DNA of 42,546 nucleotides from Myxococcales bacterium (GTDB lineage Bacteria; Myxococcota; UBA727; GCA-2721815): positions 10,026 to 52,571 of the forward strand of contig PBLQ01000007.1 of assembly GCA_002721815.1 (NCBI GenBank). The letters are read 5' to 3'. Below are positions 1 through 12,000 of the stretch, piece after piece (position 1 is the stretch's first letter; every line of letters starts with the position of its first letter). The position numbers were made by a program, and so were the translations under genes. The notes below the pieces were generated by a model. The model did not search any database. It saw only the letters and a list, made by a program, of their open reading frames with translations, and was not told where the DNA came from.

Positions 1-3000
1 GGTTGACGCGCGAGCTGTAGGTGCAAAGCTGTTCGTCTTCGCTGTTGTAATAAACTCCATAATCCTCAAACGAGGGGTCTAAAAAGCCAACCTTGGAAAG
101 GTCTTGGGGAGCAGGGTCCTTCACCCAATAGCCGCAGTCATAATTATCGTTTTCATCATCGCTGTTGCCAATACAGCCCCCGGAGACTTGAGCGGTGGTG
201 CTGTATTCGTTGTCTTTGTCCCATACCCAGCGGGCCACGGCGCCCCCGTGAACATACGCGATGCCGGCCTCGGTTTGGTCGCTGGATATCAAATGGTTGC
301 CTCGAAAAATTTCTCCTTCGCCGTATTCATTTTTATAACCCCCTGCAGCACCGTCTTCAACGATGGCCCCTGGAGCGCAGGTGTTACAGATTTTCTCCCA
401 GTCGCCTTCCCAGGTATCGGTGAACTTAAACCGCCAAAGATCTTGGTAAATTGTATGGGTCGCCGGATTGCCGCAGTCTTCTATGTTGTCGCACCCGGAC
501 CAGCCCCCGTACATCAAAAGTGAGTAACTGGTGCTGTCCCAGACCAGCGCGGCTTCAACCCGGGGCGCAGGGACGTCTTCGTTGGGAACGGTGCTGGAGC
601 AGCCGCCAGAACCGCCGAAACTACCACTGCTGCCGCTACCACCCAGCGATGTGCACGACACTTCTTTCCATTCCCATTTGGTACGGTCGGTTGCAGGTTT
701 TGTGGTGTCAGAAGCGCGCCGGTACAATGAATTGAGATTGCCCGATCCGTTGCGCCCTCCAAAAATAACCAGATCCTCGACATCGTTAATACCTGGCAGA
801 TTCCTCGGAATGGTGGTCATGCTGTGGTACATGCGTTTGGTGTGGGCATGACCCAAGCCACCGCCGATATCGTCGGTGATATCCCGCCAACAAGATTGAT
901 TTCGAATGTCAGGATGGTTCATGGGTGTGACTTCATGGCTGGGCAGGAATTGGATGCATTCGTCATCGTTGGGATCGAGCAAGGAGATGGTGTCGCTGAA
1001 GCTGTCCTCATCGTTGCTGTTGGGCGGTGGATCGTTATCGACATAGCCTTCGGGTTGGCACAGCGCAAAATCCTCTCGTTTGCTGATTGTATCCGCCGGG
1101 CAGAAAGGGCAAAAAATCCCGTAATCTGTGGTGAGGCAAGTGGCACCTGTAGTTTGACCTCCGGCTGTTGGCTGGTTGCTCACATTGGTACAGCCACCGG
1201 CGACCGCCCAACCACTGATGCTCTCGTATTGGCCAGAACTGTCATTCCAGGCTTCTGTATCTACCCATTCTACCTGCCCGCCAATGCGGTAATTTTGCGC
1301 CCATGGGTTGGTGATGTTGGGGGCCATGTTCTGAGGGTCAGCACTGTCGGGGTTGTCGGGGAATGGAACCCTCATCCAGTCACGGTCTTGTTGGTAGAGC
1401 AACCCGTTTTGAGCCAATCCGCAAAATGGATTGTCCCCACTCTCGTTCAAAAAGTAAGCGCGAGGTCCCTTGTGCTGCGAATCCTCACAAAGGCACTCGG
1501 TTTGGGCCATATCATCGGCCATGTCAAAGCCGCCCATGACCGCCAAATTCGAACCGCCCGCTGCATACTTGTAGCCCAAGTCAAAACCAAAATCAGCGCT
1601 GGGCCAGTTCTCTTTGATGCCGGGCAAAGACATGGCCGCGGAAGGGCTTGCTCTTTTCCAGATTTGGGTTTCATCATCCGAAGTGTTCTTGTGGATCCAG
1701 GTTTCAAAACGTCGGGTTTCGTTAGACCAAACATCACTGATGGGCGCCGGTGCCTGAAGCAACAGTTCTTCTTCCACAGGGTCATAAAGCACCCTGGGCC
1801 AGCCATTGGTGCAATTCATTTCGAAGCCGTTTGAGCCCATGGTCATGCATGAACTCAGATCTTCAGCAGACATGGCATCATTGGTGAGTACAATGTCCGT
1901 ATTGTCTGAGCCAACGATGTTAACAAGTTCGTACAGTCCGGCCTCATATTGCAGTTGATAAAACCTTGATTTGGCATACCTTGAGTCATACACGCCGAAC
2001 CTTAAGCCCTTACTGTTGGGTAGGGTGCTGGGAGGCGGCAGAAAATAGAGGATGCTGCCCACCGCCCAGCTCAAGCCCCCATCTGCCATGTCGTTCGAAC
2101 TCAGTTCCACTTCGGCCCAGTTGGACGCGATCGTGTCGGTCCAGGTGGATTCAACACCGTAGTACCAAATTTTATTTTGGGGTTGATTTTCACCATCGGT
2201 TCCGCCCCAGAGGTAGATGCCTCGCCTTAGGTCGTTGGTACAGATGTCAGGCGTGTTGGGGTTATTGTCATGATCGCTAAGGGCGCAGGTGGGTTTCACA
2301 GCCATGCTTGGGAACGAATGGGCGCTGTAATAATAATTTTGCGATACCGCACTTGAGCCCCAGTTGTGACAGCTGGTTTCGCCGAACTCTGCATAGCCAC
2401 CGAGAAAAGAGTTACAAGCACAGGAGGCGGTGACTTGGTTGTAAGTGGCATCGGGCAAGTGCACATCATTAGAGGCTCGGCTCCACAACCCATAATTATA
2501 ATACCAGAAGACTTGTTGATTGGGTTCGTTGATTTGCATCCCTGGCTCTTGGACGTCGAGGTTTTCGTAAGCGCACACTGAAATGGGCCGTGCGCAATAG
2601 AACTGAACGAAACCTTTATCACCCAAAGCACAGCCACCGAGCATGAAGACGGTTTCTGTGTTGGGTTCGTAGACCATGCGGTGCCCAAAGCGAGGTTGAA
2701 TGCAGCCGAGATCTGCACCTTCAGTTTCGTTTAGGAACAGGCATTGTTCGGGGTTTTCATAAGCGATTTCTGATTTGGCCCAGGAGGCCCCATCCCATTC
2801 CCAAAAGAAATTTTCATAAATGGGCAAGAAATCACCGGTGCGACCCCCGTGGAGCATGGTTTTACCGGACAACGGATTGTAAACCATGGCGAAATCTTTA
2901 CGAGCGCCCGGGTTGCCGTCAAATTCAGGATCCAGTTGGGGCATGGAGACCCAAGCACCGAATATGCGTTCGAAAACCTCACCGTCCTCCCCACAATAAA

Positions 3001-6000
3001 GTACGGTACGGCCGCGCAGCGTATCGTAGACCATCTCAGAGAATTTACATTCTGGGGCATCAAGTTGAAACTCACCTTCCGCACTCCAGCCACCGGTGCC
3101 TTGTAGGGTTCGAACGCCTTCACCTGTATCTTCGTTTTCTGAATCAATTTGGGCGGTGGTATCGGCGATTTGCTGTCCTTCGCTGGTGGCGATTTGTGTT
3201 GAAACACTGATAACCTGTTCGCCAGACTCTAAAAAGTAGGCGGAGTGGTCTACCTCGTGGGGGTTGTTATAAGTGCTGCCCGCGGTCTTGTTTCCGATGG
3301 TGGCCACCCATTCCACATTGTCGATGAGCACCCGTTCTTGAGATCGATTGCCTGCTTCATCCACCAGCCCGAGCCACAAGGCCTCGCTGTCGGCGACGAT
3401 CATGCGTTCAACCATCCAGCCCGCAGAGCCTTGGTTGCTGTAATAGCCCACCAACTGTCCTTCGCTGGTGGAAGGCCCCCCATTGAAGAACTCGACCCGC
3501 GAAATGTTGGAGCCGAAAAGGTTAAATGGGAGAGATTCTCCCTCGGGGTCGAACTGATCTGCGTCGGGTCCATCCGACGTGTTGTCGTTGGTGGCGTCAA
3601 TGGGTATTATGTACTGACCCGGTTGGTAATTGGTGTTGTTTTGTCGTGAGCCCCAGGGCATGCGCAGGTGCCTCAGACCGGTTTCGAGATGATTAATGGC
3701 ATCATTCTCGGGTTCGGGTGGGTCTGTGTCCATGACAAAACAGAGGTCAGCAGACGCCCCGGAGCAGTCATTGGTTGGGGCAGATGTGCTTTGGTTGCCT
3801 GCCACATCGGTGACAGTGACAGACGGAACATATGCGCCATCGGGGAGGGTGAAATAGCCACAAGCATTCCCGCAGCCTCCTGCATCTTCGAGGGAGGGAA
3901 TGTCGCAATTATTGCTTGCGTCGCTGAGGAAGTCCAAATCTGGAGGTTGTGCTTCTGAACCGCCACAACTGGACAAAAAAGCAAATGCCAGGTTGGTGGA
4001 CAGCGCGGGGTTGCCATCTATTTGAAGCACATTCCCCAGATAGAACGTGTGGTTATTGGCCTCGAAAGATGCGCTGGGATGGGCTGTACTGTCGACGTGG
4101 TGGGTGGTGTAGACAGGCTCATCAAAAAGAAAATCGTATCGCGCTCGGCCGCCCACTGCGATGGCATTGGGGTTGGATAAGGGCAGGAATTGAGGGCTGG
4201 ATTGACTCCAGGGCTCCAAGTTTTTGGTGGTGTACAATAACTCTGGGCCGTCGAAGTCAAAATGAAGGGTAACATCGTCAATGGCAATGTTTCCGGCTTC
4301 GTCATTGGCATTAATGATGGCGGCGGTGAAGCCAGACATACCATCGTAGTCGCCCATATCAAAAATACAAATATAGCGATGGGTTGTGGTGCTGCACCAG
4401 TCGACAGTTCCGGCGTTGCTGCAGGTTAGAGGGTAGTCGCCACCTGCGATCGAAACGTCTAAGTTACTCGAAATATCTTCATCGCTGCAGACCTGAAGTG
4501 TGAGCGAGTTGTGGCCCTCGATGTTGCTGAAAACTTTACCATCGTTGCCTGAGCAGCCTTCGAGATCGCAGCGATTGGCGATCTGTAAACTGGGGGCCGT
4601 GTTATCGACGCTGAGTGGTGTTTGCAACTCGATGGTTGCGCTGATGTTGCCCACTGCATCTGTGAGGGTGGCCGTTAGGCTGTAATCTCCTTCACAAAAG
4701 TCAGCATCGACCACAGCAGCGTAAATGTTCGGATTGCCATCTTGCTGGGTGAATGGTTCAGTGCTGAAATTGCTTCCGCTACATTGTGGATAAAGGGTGA
4801 CCGTGGATGCGCTCAGGTTTTCATTGGCAAACAAGCTGAGGTTCACCGTGTCACCCCCTTTCGCTGACGCGGGTGATAAGGTGGCATCTGCCAGTTGCGG
4901 TGACGCAAAATCGATAATGATACTTTTTTGCACGGTGGTGCTGTTTTCAACGCTGTCTTTGATTTCAAGCTGCAGGGCCGCAAAAGTTTCTTTGTCGCAA
5001 AAGGCCGCCAAATGGCTTTCGGCGCAATTGGTGCCGGTCTCAGTTCCCAAATCGATGGTGCATTTGCTGGTGTCACAAGCGAGGTGACCATTGCTCACGG
5101 TGAATACGGCTTCATTTAGTTTCGCGGTCATGGTGTAGCCACTGTTTTCGGCCATATGGGTGGAAAATTCTGGCCAATTAAACTGCAGTTCCCTGTAGCC
5201 GGTCACCGCACTGTACCGTGCATTGTCTGGATGGGTGAGTAAGCTGATGGCGCCCACCGTTGGCGCGTTATAATCGAGATGGAGCCAGTCCCAACCTTCA
5301 GCCATTTGAGTACAGCTTGGCGCACTGTTGGGGTTGTAACCTTCATCGGTACACCCTGATAAAATGGCAGCGTTACCGTAAGCATCAATGACATCAAACA
5401 CCAGCAGGTATTCGCCATCCATTTCCACTTCTTCGGTGTTTGAATTTGCTGTGTGCAGCCAAGTAAAAGTGTTGGACCCTTGGTTGGCGAGTTCGTAGAT
5501 GCTGCGTTCTTCAAAAAAGTAGCTGGTGCCACTGATGTCTTGAGAGTTGCCGGCCGTGAGCTGGATTTGATTGCCGTTGCGGTTGAGGACACGCAAGGTT
5601 GGGAACGCGTACATTTTTTCATCTAAGGTGAGGGAGATGAGAATGTCGTTGCCCAGCCCCAGATCGATTTCGTTGATGTCGCAGTTTTCATCGCCTTCGT
5701 TGCAGGTGATGTTGTCGGTGGTGATGCGCACTTGTAATGGTTCGGGCGCTTCCGTATCAACGATGAACGAAGCTTGTTGGGAGGTGACATTGCCCGCGGC
5801 GTCTTGAACGGTGGCTGAAATCACGTGAGAGCCATTGGGTAATGCAGACAAACTTAACCCATTGTTTAAATCTGCACAGATCAAGGACCATGTGGCCTCA
5901 TCGTCGTCTTCCCGATCTGAAAAAGTGCAGCCAATGGTGCTGTGGGTTAACTGGGTTTCATTGTAGGTCGTATCCCCGATGGTTAAACTAATTTGCCCCG

Positions 6001-9000
6001 GAACTTCCTGAATCGTCCCATCGCTCAGAGTAATGTTGGTTAGGGCCCAAGAGGTATCGGATATGTCTAGGCGCAGGGCTAGGGTATCGGTGCCACTATT
6101 TCCACTAAGTACGGGAATTGGAGGCTCTTCCTCGCCCCCGTCAGGGACGGTATTGCCGAGCGCCAAGAGATCGACCCCCGGTGCATTGGTGTCAATTATG
6201 AAAGAGGGCTGCTCGTTCTCAGGAAAAATGATGGTGCTTGTGTTACCCACGCGGTCGACCACCTCGAGCTGTACATCGTAAAGCCCTTCCGCAAAGTCAC
6301 TGGAAATTTCTTTTTTGAAGACCACGGTGCGGGTGACCTCACCTGGCAGGTGGACCATCGCAAAGGAATTGTTTTCGTTTTCATTTTCTGAGGGAATTAG
6401 GTTTGCATTGGCGCAAGCGGATTTGTTGTCGTCTGGGGGCGTCCCCAAATCACAAATATCGCTGATGGGGGACGGGTTTTGAGTGAGCGTTCCCACATCT
6501 TCGTTAAAGGTGACGCTGTAGACGGCATGATCTCCCAGTCTGAGATGGGTGGCGCCCCTTGAATCGCTCAATATTTCTGGCCCATCCACGTCCAAATAGA
6601 TTTCGCGATTGACGGTCGTGGTGTTACCGGCCAAATCAGCGGCGACAAAGGCAAGGGTCGTGAGTTCTGATCCTTCATTGAGCTTCAGTTCTAAATCGCA
6701 ATCGCATGTATAATTCCCACAAGATCTTCCACCGCCTCCGTTGACCTCCCCTAGGCCGGTATTACCCACGAGGCATATTTGGAGAAAGCTTCTTTCGGCT
6801 GTTATGACGCGTCCAATGTTGGCCACATCTGAATAGCTAAGCTTCCAAAAAGAACTGTCGGGATCTGAATTTGGGGGGTACCCAAACTGCTTGTGCGGAT
6901 AACTCAGTTCATATTTGAGGGAACCTTCAATGCCATCGGTGTCTGGAAAATCATACCAAACTCGGATTCTTTTAAAGTCGTTTTGCAGGCTGAATTGTGA
7001 TTCGCTGGGCTTGGAATCATATTCGTTTAGCCCATCGTATGAGGTTTTAGAGGGGGCCCAATCCAGCCAAACCGCCAGTTGGCCCTCCAATGGGGCCATT
7101 TGGTCCCACCGAAAAGCCACCGTTTTCGTGTTCGTTGTGGCGGGTACACCGAGGTCTTCGTCAAGTATGGGTCTAAGCAGCGGGGTGTTCGTTTCAGAGA
7201 TGTTGCCAGCGTGGTCTGTCATGACCTGTGTGTCGTCACAGCCTGCGTTGTTGGCACCATCTCCGACAATGGTGACCGCGAAGTCTTCACCTGTCAGCCT
7301 ATTCATATACCCAAATTCGGTCTCGGGCCATTTGTTGGCGCCCATAGAAAAAACAGTACAGCCTTGTCCCGTGTTAAAGTCTTCACAGTCTAACACCACG
7401 TGTTGTATGCGACTGTGTTCTGGTTCAGAGTTCTGTGGACACGTGATACACTCTATTTCAAGACAAATGCCAGAGCTGTATATGGGTTCGGAAAAGGTGA
7501 AATTAAACTGTGGTTTTTCGTTGGCATTGTACAGCGCTTTGGTGGCCCCACCACTTGCCAAGGTGGGCGCGGTAAAGTCGAGGACCGCTGCAAAGTTTTG
7601 GGAGCGACTGTTACCCGACGCATCTTGAAAGGCGAGCACGAAGTTAATTGGTCCTTCATCACCTTGATCAGTGCTATGGGCCACCGAATATGAAAAGTGC
7701 ACCATGTGATTGGCATTGGAAAGGCTTGTTGACATCTGATTCAAACAATCTTGGCGGTCTGAGAGATTATCATTGGGAATGGTTTCTATGATTGCGTTGC
7801 GTCCCAGTAATTGGAGTGTTGGCGGAGGCACCTCTCCATTTACATCAATCACGTTTTCGTCAAACACGAATGAGAAAAGTAATTCATCACCACTTTTGGC
7901 CACTTTGGGTTGTTGACCAATATTCGGGACGCAGGTTGTTCCGTTACGTAAAACACCGAGGGTGTGATCGATTAATGAAGGGGCAGTGGAGTCAACGGTG
8001 AATGAGCACCCGTCGAGTTTATCCCCGATGCAGACATTGTTGGTGTTGATGTTGTCAGCGTGATCTTTTAAGTCGCTCAGTTCGATGACGTAGTTCTGGC
8101 TGTCATCGCCATCTCCAAAAGGCGCTTGAGCATCCACAGAAAGAGAGAAAATATCGCCACCACTAAAATCGAAGGCGTCTTGCCAGTTCACGGTGAAGAA
8201 GTCACTAACGATCTCGCCATCTTTTTTCACCACCAATGTGGGCGCCATGCTCAACGCTTCGTCAAAAGATATGGTAAAGGTGAGCGTGTCGCCTTGTTTG
8301 TAGGCATCTAAGTTGGTTCGGGCCGAGATCAGCTCTGGGGCTTGATCATCAATTTCGATTTGGCTGTTGGTGTAAGAAATATTACCGGCGGTATCTTTCG
8401 CTTCTATTGATACTGGTATCAATGTTGCATCTGTAAGGTCATTGTTTTTCGGGGATGCGGAGGTGGTCACACAGTTGAAAAAGAATTGTTCCGTCTCACA
8501 AAAGGCATCGGCATCGTTTTCTTCTGTGCATTCGGTGATTACCGTATAGGCCGCAGAACCCACCTCTGCATTCACCGTCGCGCCAGTTTCGTTGAGGCAG
8601 AGTTTGAACGCGATATCTAAAAACGCACTGAAGTTATTAATGCTGTCTAATTGATTCTTTTGAACGGTGGGTGTGGTGGCGTCCACTTCAAATGTGCCCC
8701 AATTGCTTTCATCGATGGCCAAGAGATTATCAGCGGCATCGTAAACATAAGTTCCACCTTCGGTGTTCCAGCTAGAGGTGTCCACGCGGTAATGTTCGCC
8801 ATCGGGAACGTTACCGACACCATCGGTGCTATACACTTCGATGGCATAAACCGGCGCGAGTGGGTTGTCTTCAGAGAACAAGCTTAAGGATACCGGTTCG
8901 ACCACTTCGTTGGACTCGTTAATGAGGCTGATGCTTTGGGGGGCACCCTGTTGGGTGGGCGATGCTTCACCGTCTAAGGGCCCATCGTAATAATATGGGA

Positions 9001-12000
9001 TTTCTGAAAAGGTGAGTGTGATTTTTATTTCTTGCCCAGAACCATAGAGGGGCAGGTTGGAATCGGGTTCCACCACGGGGTCCACATTGTCATATTCAAC
9101 AATGCTGTTGGCATAGGTTACATTGCCTGCGCTGTCTTCTATTTGAATGAGCACGGCGATAAAGGCCACTTCTTCGGGGTTGTCGGTGGCCCCGTCCACC
9201 GTGCAAGTGTATTCGTAGGCTTCAGGGCCGGTACCACAATTGTCACAGATACAGGTGGTGATGCCATCATCGTCACCGATTTTAATGGCGGGGTTTTGTT
9301 CCAGGATTTGTAACTCGTCTGGGTTTTGGGGTAAGGGCTCATTGGTGGTGAACGTGAATTCGATTTTATTTAAATCATTGATGGGACGAAGGCCTTCACT
9401 GTCGAGACTCACATTGTTGATTTCTGGGGACTGCGCATCAATTTCAAAAGATGCAGGATCGGTTTCGATCACCAACGTGTTGCCGGCCGCATCTTGCAGA
9501 GAGGGAAAGACAGTAACATCAAGGCTAAAATCTAAGGTGTAGATTCCGTCTTCTGTGTCGTCCGAAATTTGTGCGGTGTAGACCCAAGTGGTTTCATTGC
9601 CGGACGTCTTATTGAGCAGAATGTTTTTATTTGGTGCAGTGGTGGCCTGCAAAGTTTCGGGTCCAAAATACATGTCGCCTTCTTCGTTGTAGACGGGCTC
9701 GGTCAGTTCAATTTGGTAGCCCACAGTTTGGCTGGAATTATAACTGGCCTCATTGGATGTGGAATTCATTTGGGGCGCCACCGGATCAAATTCAATCACG
9801 CTGTTGTCGTAGGTGAGGTTGCCGGCCGAGTCTTCTAGCTGAATAAGTACGGCGATAAACGAGAGTTCTTCGGACTCTTGGGCACCCTCGTCAAGTTGGG
9901 CGCTTGCATCGCAAAAATAGCGGGAGCCCAAATCATCGGAGCCACACGTCCCTTGGTAGTCGCAATCGATGACAACGGTGTGAGACTCCGTTTGGACCTG
10001 GGCTTGTGGATCCTTCTCTAACAGTTCGGATGCGCAGATGGTAAAGTTGAGGTCGTTCAAATCATTAAAAATGTCTTCATTGTCATTTTCGAGCGAGAGG
10101 TTTAATATTGTAGCGGCAGACGCATCGACCACAAAGCCTTCGAGGAGATCGTCAGGCTCAAAAAGATTGTCGGCTTTATCTTTAAGCGGGGGCCAGTCGG
10201 TGGTGTCAATGACGTAGGTGCCATCGCAGTTCAAGTTTGATGAGGTATTACCGGCATCTGGAGCGGCGTTGCTGGCAGCGTTGCCACAGTCGTTGGGTTG
10301 TCCTTCGTAGACCCACAGGGTTTCGGTGCTCTCGGGGCTTTTGGTGAGGGTGATGGAGGGACCCACCGCGTCTACCACGCCGCCATCCGCTGAGAGGGTG
10401 CCCGCTTGCCGTGCGGTGAGGGTGTTCATGCCATCGAAGGCATGGCCTGCCGTATCAAAAATGCCTTCGTTAAAGCGCAGCGTGTATTCAATGGTTTGTC
10501 CGCTTCGGTAATCACTCTGGTTGGATTCGGCCTCTAGCTCGGGCGGAAGCGGGTCATATTCAATGACACTGTTGGTGAAGCTTACATTGCCCGCTTCATC
10601 TCCGACCTGGATGAGAACGGCGATAAAGGAGAGTTCATCTTCGAGGGTCCCGTTGAGTTGGGCATCGCCTTCAAGAACTTGGCAGGCGTAACCGTAGGGG
10701 CCATCGTGGGGGCCTGCATCATTGTCTTCTGTTGGTGGTGTCGTTATGATCCCAGCATCGTCAAGCCCACCATCGGTTTCTGCGGTGGGCGCGGGAGCGG
10801 CTTGTTGGCGGCAGGCGGCATCCAGGTGAGGCGCCGCAGCACAGGTCACCTCCACATCGTGCACTTCCGCTTGCACATCCACCGACACACTGTCGTCGGG
10901 CGGAATCTCGGACACGCAAAAAGAGAAATCGATGCTTTCGAGGTCGTTAAATGCCCCTTGAACGCCTTGCTCTAAAGAAACATCAGAAATTTCGGGTTTG
11001 GTGGCGTCGATGTAGACCCCGCCGATATTGAGTTGCATAATATCTGAGATCGAAAATTCATTTCCCGCTTCGTCCTCTAATTGGGGCCAATCGCTAATCA
11101 CGGGTGTATAAGTGCCATCCGGATGCATGGCCGGGGTGTTCTCGTTTGTTGCTGGTTCTTCGTCAGTTTGATTAGAGGGTAGCTGATAGGTGAACACAAA
11201 AGCCAGACTGAAATCGTTCAGCGAGGTGTGTTGGGCGAAATTAATCGAAGCGCCACCTTGCTCAGTGTTCAGCGCTTCGAATGTCCAGTCGTCCTGAATG
11301 GTCTCGGTTTTCACTCTGACTTTTTCGCTGAACGAAAGGGTGTATTCAACCATTTGTCCGGCCCGGTAGTGCGATAGCGTTGGCAGTCCGGTCACCGTGG
11401 CAGGTTTGTCCACGTCCAGCATGATTCGAATGTTTGCGTAACCAATGTTTTCTGCTTCATCGGTCATTTGTATGCTGATGGAAGCTGGGCCGCTGGAGAG
11501 ACCAAAGTCCGGGTCGAGGTCTATAGAGCACATGTAACCAGCGGCCGTTGCGCCTGAGGTATCTGCACCACAAGTGAAGGCCTGCGCTTCGTTGTTGTCG
11601 AGAATGGCTTTGAGCTGTAATTCGTTGGTTTCTTTCACGGTGAGAAGCGTTTCGTTCACATCAAAGAAGAATTCCACATTGTCTTCGTCGTTATAGGTCC
11701 TGACGGCATCATTTTCATTGTCGGCATCATTTTCATTTAAGCCGAAGCTGTGAGATGTCATTTCGGGCGGGGTGGTGTCGAGCGTCACTTCGCCCAAAGG
11801 GATTTCTTCGGTGACGTTGCCCGCTTCGTCCATGATGTTTTTTAGGTGAAATTGATAAAGTCCGTCGGGCCTTTTTAGGTTGAGGTTTTGGGCGTCGTTG
11901 ATGAAATCATTTTCAAAGGTAAAAACGAGACCATCTCTTGTATGTTTAAACTTGATGTCTTCGGTTTCATCATCGCTACAGTCGGTACATCGTGCGATGA

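Noticed and set aside
824-1834. 336-codon plus-strand frame
   Set aside because: It lies opposite the giant minus-strand gene, has no domain or ribosome site, and reflects that gene's codon bias.
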